A stretch of DNA of 64,000 nt, taken from positions 108,781 to 172,780 of the forward strand of contig JAZOUB010000001.1 of assembly GCA_045657945.1 (NCBI GenBank). Direction: 5' to 3'. Of this stretch, positions 43,873 to 52,388 are shown in pieces. Below the pieces are notes generated by a model, which was given only the letters and a program-made list of their open reading frames with translations, was not told the origin of the DNA and made no database searches. A program made the translations under genes and the position numbers. Position 1 is the stretch's first letter. Each line of letters begins with the position of its first letter. The stretch is from HGM04593 sp045657945 (GTDB lineage Bacteria > Bacteroidota > Bacteroidia > Bacteroidales > Bacteroidaceae).

Positions 43873-44691
43873 GTAGGCGATAACGCTTGGTGTCGCAAGC
43901 AGGGTGCTGTCGAAACGGTCGAGCATACCGCCGTGTCCTGGGAGTATGTTGCCCGAATCCTTAATCTGCATTTCACGCTTCATGGTAGATTCAATGAGGT
44001 CGCCAAGTGTTGCTGTGGCAACAACTACCAATCCCATTCCAGCCCATTCCCACAAGGACATTACATTGCTGAAGTGCGAGAGTGCCACACCTGCGCCAAT
44101 GGCTGCAAATGCACCGCCTGCAAAACCTTCCCATGTCTTTTTGGGCGATACGCGCTCGAACATCTTGTGGCGGCCAAGTGTGCAGCCAAAGAGGAATGCG
44201 CCTGTGTCATTGAACCACACGAAGATGAAGATTGACAATGGCATCAGGAAATTATAGGTCTGGCCATCCTTCACACCTGCGGTTGACAGCATGCACAGCA
44301 GTGCAAAAGGCAGTGCTGCATATATCTGGCTCATGATGAAGTATGCAAGATTGTCAAGTGGCTTGCTCTTTGTATCGAACAGCTGGCGTATCATTGCAAA
44401 TACAACAAGCAGTATGTATGGGGCGAACAGCGGCAATACCGGTTTGCCAGGTTTGTTCACATGGTATGTGACAAACATTGCCGCAAAGAGGCACAGGCCA
44501 CAGAGCATTGCATATGCGGTGCTGAATGTCGTTTTCTTGTACTTGTGTATCAGTGAGCAGAATTCTCTGACCGACAACATTGTGATAATGGCAAACAATG
44601 CACCGAAGGTGTATTTGTTGCACAGGATGCCTCCTAACAGGGTGACTGCAAATACAGCACCGGTGGCTACTCGTACGAGAAAGTTTTTCAT
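43849..44691 (-). CDS. cdsA: Phosphatidate cytidylyltransferase
   Basis: 280 aa, a polytopic inner-membrane enzyme making CDP-diacylglycerol, the precursor of phospholipids. It has about eight membrane helices. The C-terminal signature is GDLIESTMKREMQIKDSGNI then LPGHGGMLDRFDS (about 230-262), with the conserved Lys, Asp and the GGxLDRxDS motif. It starts 18 nt after ftsH and ends the rsfS-ftsH-cdsA unit. Its 3' end overlaps lpxB by 24 bp in convergent orientation, with no terminator between. Confidence 0.93.
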   Translation of the reverse strand: MKNFLVRVATGAVFAVTLLGGILCNKYTFGALFAIITMLSVREFCSLIHKYKKTTFSTAYAMLCGLCLFAAMFVTYHVNKPGKPVLPLFAPYILLVVFAMIRQLFDTKSKPLDNLAYFIMSQIYAALPFALLCMLSTAGVKDGQTYNFLMPLSIFIFVWFNDTGAFLFGCTLGRHKMFERVSPKKTWEGFAGGAFAAIGAGVALSHFSNVMSLWEWAGMGLVVVATATLGDLIESTMKREMQIKDSGNILPGHGGMLDRFDSTLLATPSVIAYLALISIL

Positions 44692-44709
44692 AATATATTT
44701 ATGTTTGTG

Positions 44710-46722
44710 TTATTCCTCCGGTTTCATCTCTTCAACTCCTGTGTCGGCGGTTGGCTGAAGTGTGATGTCGGTTTCGTTGTTCTCCTCCTCAGTCGGCTTT
44801 ATGGCGTCAGCGGTCTCTTCCTGTGCCTGGTTGTTGCTCTCGAAGATTTCCTCACTGCGTGATGTCCAAGGGCGCTTGCCGAATATCTTTTCTACATCCT
44901 CGGCAAAGATGACCTCTCTTTCGATAAGTATCCTTGCAAGTTCGGCATGGCCTTCCTTGTGCTTGCTGAGCAGTTCTTTGGCTCTTGCGTACTGTTCAGA
45001 AATCATCTTGTGAACCTCGGCGTCGATAGTCTCGGCGGTTTTCTCGCTGTATGGACGGTTGAAAGAGAACTCCTGGTTGTTGTAATAGCACAGGTTTGAT
45101 AGTCTGTCGCTCATGCCGGCATATGCAACCATTGCGTATGCTTGTTTTGTGACACGCTCAAGGTCGTTCATCGCGCCGGTGGAGATGTGCCCTATGAAAC
45201 ACTCCTCGGCAGCACGGCCACCAAGTATTGAACACATCTCGTCAAGCATCTGCTCCTTGGTAGTGATTTGACGCTCCTCGGGCATGTACCATGCAGCTCC
45301 TAGTGCTCTTCCTCGTGGCACGATTGTAACTTTAATGAGTGGGTTGGCATGTTCGAGGAACCATGATATTGTGGCGTGTCCTGCTTCATGTATTGCAATG
45401 GCCTCCTTCTCCTTTTGTGTCATTACCTTGGTCTTTTTCTCAAGGCCGCCGATGATGCGGTCTATAGCATCAAGGAAATCCTGTTTGTCAATGGCTTTCT
45501 TCTTGTTTCGTGCGGCAATAAGTGCAGCCTCGTTGCAGACATTTGCTATGTCGGCACCGGAGAATCCGGGTGTCTGGCGTGAGAGTGTGTCAATGTCAAC
45601 AGATGGGTCAAGCTTTAATGGACGCATATGTACACCGAAAATTGCCTTGCGCTCGTTGAGGTCGGGCAGGTCAACATGTATCTGTCTATCGAAACGGCCG
45701 GCACGTAACAATGCTTTGTCAAGAATGTCGGCACGGTTTGTTGCGGCAATCACAATGATACCGCTGTTTGTACCGAATCCGTCCATCTCTGTCAACAACT
45801 GGTTCAGGGTGTTCTCGCGTTCGTCATTGCCACCCATGGATGGGTTTTTACCACGTGCGCGACCAACGGCGTCAATCTCATCAATAAAAATTATACAAGG
45901 TGCTTTCTCTTTTGCCTGACGGAACAGGTCACGAACGCGTGATGCTCCCACACCAACGAACATCTCAACAAAGTCGGAACCAGACATTGAGAAGAACGGT
46001 ACGTTGGCTTCGCCGGCAACAGCTTTTGCCAGCAGGGTCTTACCTGTTCCCGGAGGGCCTACAAGCAGTGCTCCCTTTGGGATTTTACCGCCAAGTTCTG
46101 TGTATCTTTGTGGGCTCTTAAGGAAATCTACAATCTCCTGTACCTCCTGTTTTGCGCCTTCCTGTCCGGCTACATCCTTGAATGTTATTTTGGTTGCGCT
46201 ATTCTGGTCGAAAAGCTTCGCCTGTGACTTGCCAACGCTGAAGACACCGCCTTGTCCTCCGCCACCACTGCCCATGCGGCGCATAATGAATATCCAGATG
46301 AATATGATGACAATGAATGGCAGGATGTTCCAGAACAGGTCGCCCCAGAAGTTACTCTCCTCTTCATAGGTGACATTACCCTTGAAGTTGCCTTGCTCTT
46401 TCTGTTCGCGGATGAAGTTGTCGAAATTATCAATGGAGCCAATGCTACTCTCGACTTTCAGGTATGAGCCGTCAGTAGCTCGTTTGCCTGTTATTCTATA
46501 AACAGAGTCGTTGATGATGTATGCATCTATCTTATCCTTGTTTATAACTGTAATGTCCTCCACATACCCACATTTGATGTAGTCCTCAACTACAGTATAT
46601 GGTTTTCCTATGACTTGGTCGTTCTCCTTTTCACCAAAGAAATACATATATAAAAGGACGCCGCCTATCATCATGTATATCCAAGAGAATGAGAACTTTG
46701 GTTTCTTGTTGCTGTTTATCAT
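44710..46722 (-). CDS. ftsH: ATP-dependent zinc metalloprotease FtsH
   Basis: 670 aa, a membrane-anchored hexameric protease for membrane and regulatory proteins. Two membrane helices (about 12-28 and 118-142: FWNILPFIVIIFIWIFIM) flank a periplasmic domain. The AAA core has Walker A VGPPGTGKTLLAKAVA, Walker B IIFIDEIDAVG and the SRH region around ATNRADILDKALLRAGRFDR. The peptidase has the HEAGH zinc site (AIHEAGHATISWFLE). The C-terminal tail is acidic and Glu/Thr-rich. Lies between rsfS (30 nt) and cdsA (18 nt). Confidence 0.97.
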   Translation of the reverse strand: MINSNKKPKFSFSWIYMMIGGVLLYMYFFGEKENDQVIGKPYTVVEDYIKCGYVEDITVINKDKIDAYIINDSVYRITGKRATDGSYLKVESSIGSIDNFDNFIREQKEQGNFKGNVTYEEESNFWGDLFWNILPFIVIIFIWIFIMRRMGSGGGGQGGVFSVGKSQAKLFDQNSATKITFKDVAGQEGAKQEVQEIVDFLKSPQRYTELGGKIPKGALLVGPPGTGKTLLAKAVAGEANVPFFSMSGSDFVEMFVGVGASRVRDLFRQAKEKAPCIIFIDEIDAVGRARGKNPSMGGNDERENTLNQLLTEMDGFGTNSGIIVIAATNRADILDKALLRAGRFDRQIHVDLPDLNERKAIFGVHMRPLKLDPSVDIDTLSRQTPGFSGADIANVCNEAALIAARNKKKAIDKQDFLDAIDRIIGGLEKKTKVMTQKEKEAIAIHEAGHATISWFLEHANPLIKVTIVPRGRALGAAWYMPEERQITTKEQMLDEMCSILGGRAAEECFIGHISTGAMNDLERVTKQAYAMVAYAGMSDRLSNLCYYNNQEFSFNRPYSEKTAETIDAEVHKMISEQYARAKELLSKHKEGHAELARILIEREVIFAEDVEKIFGKRPWTSRSEEIFESNNQAQEETADAIKPTEEENNETDITLQPTADTGVEEMKPEE

Positions 46723-46752
46723 GACTTGTTGTAAAGTTTTTGGACAGTTGTT

Positions 46753-47124
46753 TTAATCAATGTCTGCAATTTCTGTTAATGTCGCATCTGCCCAAAGGTG
46801 TTCAATGTCGTAGAACTTGCGTACATCGGGCAAGAAAATGTGTACGAGGATATCGCCATAGTCCATGGCTACCCACTGAGAATTACGGAGACCGTCGATT
46901 GAGTATGGTTTTTTCTTACAATTGATTCTTACGGTATCTTCAATGGAATCTGTGATGGCGCTTACCTGTGTAGGTGAGTTGCCCTGGCAAATTACGAAAT
47001 AGTCGCAAATGCTGTTGCCGAGCTTCAGCATATCAACTACTACAATGCCTTTGCCTTTTTTGTCCTGTATTCCTTCAACTATCTGTTGGATTACCTCTTT
47101 TGCATCAATGTTGTTCTGGTGCAT
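46753..47124 (-). CDS. rsfS: Ribosomal silencing factor RsfS
   Basis: 123 aa. Binds L14 of the large ribosomal subunit and blocks subunit joining when nutrients are short. The family core is IVVVDMLKLGNSICDYFVIC, then QGNSPTQVSAITDSIED, followed by WVAMDYGDILVHIFLPDVRK and FYDIEHLWADA near the end. First gene of the unit with ftsH and cdsA, behind a plausible promoter. Confidence 0.95.
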   Translation of the reverse strand: MHQNNIDAKEVIQQIVEGIQDKKGKGIVVVDMLKLGNSICDYFVICQGNSPTQVSAITDSIEDTVRINCKKKPYSIDGLRNSQWVAMDYGDILVHIFLPDVRKFYDIEHLWADATLTEIADID

Positions 47125-47153
47125 ACCTGTTTACTATTTAATAATGTTTAGTG

Positions 47154-47185
47154 CAAAGATATTTCTTATTTTGTCTACTTGAAAA
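47154..47185 (-). promoter_or_regulatory. Promoter of rsfS-ftsH-cdsA
   Basis: On the minus strand, TTTC (47185-47182), 20 nt, then TATCTTTG (47161-47154), 30 nt before the rsfS ATG. Confidence 0.55.
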
Positions 47186-47287
47186 TAAAAACAGAGGCTT
47201 TTTAGTCCAAAATGCCGAAAAAAGAAAGTTTTTTTAATTTTTTAAGCAAAAAAAAAGCGAAAATATTTTTTTATCAAAAAAAAGTTG

Positions 47288-47295
47288 TACCTTTG
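47288..47295 (+). promoter_or_regulatory. tRNA-Gln promoter -7 box (TACCTTTG)
   Basis: Exact TAnnTTTG ending 16 nt before the tRNA, after a very A/T-rich tract whose T-run (47266-47272) may supply the -33 element. Confidence 0.55.
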
Positions 47296-47311
47296 CATCG
47301 CATTTGAGCAT

Positions 47312-47382
47312 TGGGCTATGGTGTAATGGTAACACTGCAGATTCTGGTCCTGCCTTTCCTGGTTCGAGTCCGGGTAGCCCAA
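47312..47382 (+). tRNA. tRNA-Gln (anticodon CUG)
   Basis: Folds by hand into a full cloverleaf. Acceptor TGGGCTA/TAGCCCA with discriminator A; D-arm GTGTAATGGTAACAC; anticodon arm GCAGA-TTCTGGT-CCTGC with CTG at 47344-47346; short variable loop; T-arm CCTGG-TTCGAGT-CCGGG. The closing pair of the anticodon loop (A47341-C47349) is a mismatch. CCA is not encoded. A terminator follows directly, so it is a single-gene unit. Confidence 0.95.
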
Positions 47383-47385
47383 CAG

Positions 47386-47415
47386 AGAGGTTTCCAATTT
47401 TGGAAACCTCTTTTT
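47386..47415 (+). terminator. tRNA-Gln terminator
   Basis: AGAGGTTTCCA, loop ATTT, TGGAAACCTCT, then TTTT; 11-bp stem 3 nt past the tRNA. Confidence 0.8.
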
Positions 47416-47493
47416 GTTGTTGTCTCCAATAAAAATATTCCGCCGCAATCCAAAGACTGCAGCGGAATTTATCATTTAGAATAATGCTCTTTG

Positions 47494-48036
47494 TTATTTG
47501 AAGCAATTCTCGACAACCAGTTGCTCAAGCGCTTCCTTGTCCATGCTACCTACCTTTACTGAATAACGTCCTTCCATAGGAATGAAGAGTAGAGTGGGGA
47601 TGCCTGTGATATTGAATGCATCGGCTATTTCGGGATCGTTGTCTATATTTATTTTGTAGACATAGAGTTTGCCGTCATATTCCTTTGCTATTTCTTCGAG
47701 GTATGGTGCAATTGATCTGCAGGGACCGCACCAGTCTGCGTAAAAATCAACAACAGCAGGTTTGTCGCCCAAATATTTCCATTCTGGTTGGCTCAAGTCG
47801 GCAACTTGCTTTGCAAAATCTTCGGCATCAAGCGTAATGCAGCCGGCTGGCAGTTTCTTGCATTTCTCCTTGTTGCAATCTTGCTTGTCGCATTCTTGTT
47901 TCTGGCACTCGTCTTTTTTACACTCCTGCTTGTCACAGTTTGTCTGTTCGCAACTCTGTTTGTTTTCCTCTTTTTTGCTCTCTCCACATGCGGCCAGCAG
48001 TGCAGCGCATGTAATCATAATAAATATTCGCTTCAT
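47494..48036 (-). CDS. Thioredoxin-domain lipoprotein with a seven-cysteine periodic linker
   Basis: 180 aa. A signal peptide ending in the lipobox LLAAC (acylated Cys17) places it in the periplasm, membrane-attached. Residues 18-65 form a highly charged linker. In it Cys29, 34, 39, 44, 49, 54 and 59 are each exactly five residues apart, with mostly Lys, Gln, Asp and Glu between; Cys66 starts the folded part. The thioredoxin domain has the active site DWCGPCRS (Cys103, Cys106) and the cis-Pro in GIPTLLF, so it should be redox-active. The reaction is probably disulfide reduction or exchange outside the cytoplasm. The cysteine ladder is the unusual part. Transcribed away from the TlpA-like gene. 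Confidence 0.9.
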   Translation of the reverse strand: MKRIFIMITCAALLAACGESKKEENKQSCEQTNCDKQECKKDECQKQECDKQDCNKEKCKKLPAGCITLDAEDFAKQVADLSQPEWKYLGDKPAVVDFYADWCGPCRSIAPYLEEIAKEYDGKLYVYKINIDNDPEIADAFNITGIPTLLFIPMEGRYSVKVGSMDKEALEQLVVENCFK

Positions 48037-48246
48037 GGCATTCTTGTTTAGGGTTAGTATTTTGTTTGGTGCGAATATATCAAATTATTCTTTTATAATG
48101 GAACTTTTGCTGTTAAAATTTCGTAAATGATTGATTATGTGCTTGACAAATGTTTTTTAAAAGCTATGTATGTGTGACTATTTGTTTAGCCTTTTGTGCT
48201 TTGTTGAAAAAAATGTAATTGTTGAAACTTATTTTCTTTCGTTTTG
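48037..48246. other. Divergent AT-rich gap between two thioredoxin-fold genes
   Basis: The gap between the starts at 48036 (minus) and 48339 (plus) is 302 nt. Apart from the promoter at 48247-48278 it is AT-rich, with no gene, tRNA or long hairpin that I can see. Confidence 0.5.
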
Positions 48247-48278
48247 TTTGCAAATGAAATCTAAGATGTGTATTTTTG
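48247..48278 (+). promoter_or_regulatory. Promoter of the TlpA-like gene
   Basis: TTTG (48247-48250), 20 nt, TATTTTTG (48271-48278): exact match to the Bacteroidetes -33/-7 pattern, with about 55 nt of leader holding a small GTGCG/CGCAC hairpin. Confidence 0.7.
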
Positions 48279-48338
48279 TGGCTGATGATGGTGCGCATGA
48301 CGCACTCCGTGTATATGACAAGGTAAGAATTGAATGCT

Positions 48339-49679
48339 ATGAAAAGAAAATTATTTATACTCCTGTCGTTGCTGTTTGTGGCAATGTCTGCGTCTTCCCA
48401 ACGTGTGCGTTTTGAATTGTCGTTCAGTTCGACAGTTCCGGCAGATTTGTCAAAGGTCTATGTGCAACCATTGAATGTGGGTGAAGATACTCAGGCTCTG
48501 CCTTTGCGACTGAAGGGTGGTGTATATACAGCCAGCATACCGGCTTCAACTTCTGGCTTTTATGAACTTGTATTGGTGATAAACGACGGTCAGTGGATGT
48601 CTACAATCTATATGGCTGCCGGCAGGAAAGCCGAGCTTGTTGTCGAATTTGACGGTTCTTCCATCGTGGAACGTTCTACCGGTGACAATTGTGCACTCTC
48701 TGCACTGAATTCGATTGTTTCTGCCAACAACCGTAAGATATGGCTTGTGAGTGGTTTGTCCGACGATGAACTCAAGTCGCTTGTTACAAGTTGCCTCACG
48801 GTTTCCGATTCGATTATTGAGACAGCAAAGCCTTCGGTGGCTGTGGCGGATTATCTCCGTGCATGGGCCTATACTGCTGCGCAGAACCTGTATACTATGA
48901 TTCCAAGAACACAAGAGCGCAAGGCACCGTTTACTAAAGAAGAGGTTCTGCCAACAGTCGATAGTGGACTCTTTGATAACGAGCGTGCCATTCTGGTGCC
49001 TTCTGTGAGACAGTTGGTGTTTGTCGAGGTCGCTGCAAGTGCTGCCAAAGGACTTGACGGTCTGCTTACCGTGCTTTATGATAGATATAAATGTGAGGCT
49101 GTCAGGGTGACTGTTGCCGATATGTTGATGAGCCGTTACCTGATGCAGTACGATTATGCCGGTGCGTTTGATGAAGGCCTTGAGTATCTGGAGGGGGTCG
49201 TAAAGGATTTTGACCTTTCGGAACATTATATCGATGATTATTTGAAACACAAGGCAATGTTGGTGGGTGCGGATTTCCCCGACGATGTGGTGCTGGTTGA
49301 TTCTGATGGTCATAAGGTGGATTTCTCCGAGTTCAAGGGGAAATATGTCTATGTGGATCTGTGGGCTTCATGGTGTGCTCCCTGCTGTAGGGAAGTGCCA
49401 TATCTGCAGGAGCTTGAAAAGGAACTTGAAGGTGGTGAGGTAGTATTCGTTTCTATTTCTACAGACACCGATGTCGAGGCGTGGAAAGCCAAGATGGCCG
49501 AGCTTGGAATGCATGGCAATCAATTGCTTGACCGTGATGGCGAATTGTGCAATATGCTGAATGTCGGCGGTATTCCGTTCTTCCTCATATATGATAAGGA
49601 GGGTAAATTACATACATACGGTGCTATGCGCCCAAGTTCTGGAGATTTGCTCAAACAGTTCCTGATCGATTTGAAGTGA
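48339..49679 (+). CDS. TlpA-like thioredoxin-fold protein with N-terminal beta domain
   Basis: 447 aa. Signal peptide MKRKLFILLSLLFVAMSASS, then a DUF4369-like N-terminal beta-sandwich, a long helical middle, and a TlpA/AhpC-type domain (about 325-447). The latter has WASWCAPCCREVPYLQELEK and cis-Pro in GGIPFFLIYD. Exported thiol:disulfide protein; partner unknown. I start at ATG 48339: the in-frame TTG at 48330 only adds MNA before the natural signal peptide. Relatives of this type often accompany SusCD loci, and one starts 2.8 kb downstream, but each here has its own promoter. Confidence 0.85.
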   Translation: MKRKLFILLSLLFVAMSASSQRVRFELSFSSTVPADLSKVYVQPLNVGEDTQALPLRLKGGVYTASIPASTSGFYELVLVINDGQWMSTIYMAAGRKAELVVEFDGSSIVERSTGDNCALSALNSIVSANNRKIWLVSGLSDDELKSLVTSCLTVSDSIIETAKPSVAVADYLRAWAYTAAQNLYTMIPRTQERKAPFTKEEVLPTVDSGLFDNERAILVPSVRQLVFVEVAASAAKGLDGLLTVLYDRYKCEAVRVTVADMLMSRYLMQYDYAGAFDEGLEYLEGVVKDFDLSEHYIDDYLKHKAMLVGADFPDDVVLVDSDGHKVDFSEFKGKYVYVDLWASWCAPCCREVPYLQELEKELEGGEVVFVSISTDTDVEAWKAKMAELGMHGNQLLDRDGELCNMLNVGGIPFFLIYDKEGKLHTYGAMRPSSGDLLKQFLIDLK

Positions 49680-49742
49680 TTGAAGTTGTTGAAACTCAAT
49701 TAGGGACTGTTTAAATTTGTTTGTTCATTTTAATACATAAGG

Positions 49743-49774
49743 TTTTATCATTTACGGATAAATTATTACCTTTG
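49743..49774 (+). promoter_or_regulatory. Promoter of the repeat-built secreted protein
   Basis: TTTT (49743-49746), 20 nt, TACCTTTG (49767-49774): good -7 box, one mismatch at -33. Confidence 0.55.
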
Positions 49775-49775
49775 T

Positions 49776-49812
49776 CGCCCCATTGGATTCTTTCGGAATC
49801 CGCATTGGGGCG
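49776..49812 (+). other. 5'-leader hairpin
   Basis: CGCCCCA pairs with TGGGGCG and, inside, GGATTC with GAATCC. It begins just after the -7 box, so it would sit at the very 5' end of the mRNA, 48 nt before the ATG. Role unknown: RNA stability or control. Confidence 0.5.
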
Positions 49813-49860
49813 AGCATGTATTTTGTATACATTATTCATCATATATTTATTTTTTAGCTT

Positions 49861-52302
49861 ATGAAGAAAAACTACTTTATGTTGGTATGCCTTATGCTCA
49901 TGATGGCAGTACAGGCAAATGCGCAGAGCTTTACAATTGACCAGTTGTTCGGAAAGTGGCAGTTTACAGCAGATGTAGAGTATACCGATGCTGCAACACA
50001 GGCTCACAAGGAGACACTGTCGGACAATTGCGAGGCTGTTATCTCTGCCGATGAAACTTACATTGCAAAAATCGTTGGTTTTGCCGGCTCATCAGTTCAG
50101 CAGAACATCAATATGATTGGTGCAAAGAACGGTCAGGACATGCTTAAGATCAACAATCTTAACAATCCTCAGTTGTGGAACGAACTTTTGCTTGCCAATG
50201 AGAACGGTGACAACCCTTATGGTGTCTTTGCCGATGGCGAGTGGAAAGTGCAGTCTTATGGTCCTGTATACTACAATGTGTATGTTGCAGATGGCTTGAT
50301 TACTATCCCCGATTTTACAGTTGTGAAAATCACTGACTACCAGGCCGAGAAAGCGACAATCATTGCAAAGTACACTAATGTAAAGATGACACTTGTTGAG
50401 GCCGAGGTTGTTGAGGTAGCTGATATCAGCGGTGACTACCAGTTCAAGGCCGGTGCCGGAACTTATGACACAATGGCCGGTTCTGTTATTCCTACAGAGT
50501 TTGCCGTGACACTTGCAAAGAAGTCTGACGACAACAAGACTTACGACGCAACAATTGCAATAGAAGGCTATGATGCTGTTACTCTTCCTGCATCTTACAA
50601 TGGTGTGTCTGTCATGTTCGACTATGACAATACATATCTCGATGAGGCTAACGGCATCCGTTTCGCTCCAATGTATGGCGATGCAACAGCGGGTTCTATT
50701 GAGTTCAAGTCTCAGGACGAGACAGCATTCTCACTCTACAGCGGTTTTGCTTTCGCAAGCGATGCTACAGTGAAGGCTACCGATGGTGTAACCGATTCTT
50801 TGGTTGTGAACGGCAACTATCACCAGTGGTACACATCTGGTACTTTGAAGATGGCAACAGATGCTCCTGCGTTTGATTGGGCGGGTGTATACACAGTAAA
50901 GACAACTGACGAGAACGGTTTGTATATCGGTGATGCTGCTGGCTTTGATTGGCCAACAGAATTCCAGATTGAGGTAGAGTACAACGAGGGTTGGGGCATT
51001 TATCTCGTGACTAAGGTATTTGGTATGGATGTTACTGCAATCAACAATGGTGGTCTTGACTTTATACCTGCCGAGGATGGCAAGAGCGTGGATATTAAGA
51101 CCGGTTATCTCTATACAGTATCACCAGGTGCCGTTTATCTTGCACTACGCGATATGAATATGAGTACAGAAGCAATCGAGATGGTTGTCAATGAGGATGG
51201 CACAATGTCTGTGGCCGGTCTGAGTGTAGTGACAGTTATCAATGGTGAGGAATCACTCAACGCGTTCTACTCTAACCTCGCAGTTACAAAGGAGGCTGCA
51301 GAGCCCGAGGCTCCTGCATTCAGCTGGGCTGGTCAGCACACTGTAAAGGTTGGTACTGTTGAATCTTATGACAAGAATGAGTATCCGACAGAGTTTACAA
51401 TGACAGTTGTGGATTATGGCAACTATATGCTTGTGACAGAGTTCCTTGGAAATGATGTCGCTGGTATCAACTATGGCGGTATCGAGTTTACTGTTGCCGC
51501 TGATGGCATGAGCGCTGAAATGGCTGCCGGTACAATTGTCGGTGGTGCATATCCTTCATATCTCTATCTTTATGACATGAATGCACAGGAGAACCCAATC
51601 CTGTTTACATTGAACGCAGACGGTTCGGTAAGTGTTGACAACTTCTTTGTAAAGAATGTTGATTACAATACCGGTACAAGCACTCCTGCCGCTTATTTCC
51701 AGAATGTTACAATCCCTGCAGGCGCATCTGTTGAGCCTGAGGCACCCGAGGCATTTGACTGGCTCGGTACTTGGGAGGTGACAGTAGGTTCTCAGGTTTC
51801 ATACGATGGCAAGACATATCCCGAGTCATTCTATATGACAATCGAGTATAACGAGGATTGGGGCCTGACTCTCATTACACAGTTCATGAGCAAGGATGTG
51901 ACAGCACTTAACCAGGGTGGTATCATGTTGAATATCGCTGCAGACAATAAGAGTGCCGAGATGGAGGTTGATATGTTCGCCGGTGGTTCATACCCTGATT
52001 ACCTGAAGATCTACGATATGAACGGTACAGCTGATTATCCTATCATTCTCACAGCAAATGCAGATGGCACAATCGCATTCGAGGACTTCTTCCTTGCAAC
52101 CTACAACTGGGATACAGCGGCTTTGAGTCCTGCAGTGTTCTGCCAGGAGGTTACTGCTACAAAGTGTCCTACAGGCATTGAGGAGGTGAAAGGTGAGAAC
52201 GTAGAGGTGAAAGCTATCTTCGATATGCAGGGCCGCAAGGTTAATGCAATCACCGCTCCCGGTCTCTACATTGTAAATGGCAAAAAGGTGCTTGTTAAGT
52301 AA
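49861..52302 (+). CDS. Secreted protein with three tandem ~147-aa beta repeats, function unknown
   Basis: 813 aa. Signal peptide MKKNYFMLVCLMLMMAVQANA. A first domain (about 25-170, opening FTIDQLFGKWQFTADVEY) and a second (about 185-330) are lipocalin-like in rhythm. Three clear repeats then start FDWAGVYTVKT, FSWAGQHTVKV and FDWLGTWEVTV (first codons at 50869, 51316 and 51751, 145-149 residues apart). Each contains a YPTEFxMTVxY-like strand and a GGxxxYLxLYDMN-like strand. The end (AIFDMQGRKVNAITAPGLYI, then NGKKVLVK) matches that of the M60 protein and may direct secretion or surface attachment. No catalytic motif seen; a binding or structural surface protein is the best guess. Confidence 0.75.
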   Translation: MKKNYFMLVCLMLMMAVQANAQSFTIDQLFGKWQFTADVEYTDAATQAHKETLSDNCEAVISADETYIAKIVGFAGSSVQQNINMIGAKNGQDMLKINNLNNPQLWNELLLANENGDNPYGVFADGEWKVQSYGPVYYNVYVADGLITIPDFTVVKITDYQAEKATIIAKYTNVKMTLVEAEVVEVADISGDYQFKAGAGTYDTMAGSVIPTEFAVTLAKKSDDNKTYDATIAIEGYDAVTLPASYNGVSVMFDYDNTYLDEANGIRFAPMYGDATAGSIEFKSQDETAFSLYSGFAFASDATVKATDGVTDSLVVNGNYHQWYTSGTLKMATDAPAFDWAGVYTVKTTDENGLYIGDAAGFDWPTEFQIEVEYNEGWGIYLVTKVFGMDVTAINNGGLDFIPAEDGKSVDIKTGYLYTVSPGAVYLALRDMNMSTEAIEMVVNEDGTMSVAGLSVVTVINGEESLNAFYSNLAVTKEAAEPEAPAFSWAGQHTVKVGTVESYDKNEYPTEFTMTVVDYGNYMLVTEFLGNDVAGINYGGIEFTVAADGMSAEMAAGTIVGGAYPSYLYLYDMNAQENPILFTLNADGSVSVDNFFVKNVDYNTGTSTPAAYFQNVTIPAGASVEPEAPEAFDWLGTWEVTVGSQVSYDGKTYPESFYMTIEYNEDWGLTLITQFMSKDVTALNQGGIMLNIAADNKSAEMEVDMFAGGSYPDYLKIYDMNGTADYPIILTANADGTIAFEDFFLATYNWDTAALSPAVFCQEVTATKCPTGIEEVKGENVEVKAIFDMQGRKVNAITAPGLYIVNGKKVLVK

Positions 52303-52357
52303 TCATTGTATCTATTTTAGTTAAATATTTAGTATATAGTTATATTTAACATAATAT

Positions 52358-52388
52358 ATGGCGCTTTCCCGTTGTGGGAAGCGCCATT
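52358..52388 (+). terminator. Terminator of the repeat-built protein gene
   Basis: ATGGCGCTTTCCC, loop GTTG, TGGGAAGCGCCAT (one bulged T), then seven T. The loop overlaps the -33 region of the SusC promoter. Confidence 0.75.

Noticed and set aside
47125..47290. Minus-strand frames across the tRNA-Gln
   Set aside because: They only translate the tRNA and its A/T-rich flank.
48171..48415. Plus-strand frame before the TlpA-like gene
   Set aside because: It spans the promoter, is AT-rich, and overlaps the signal peptide of the real gene.
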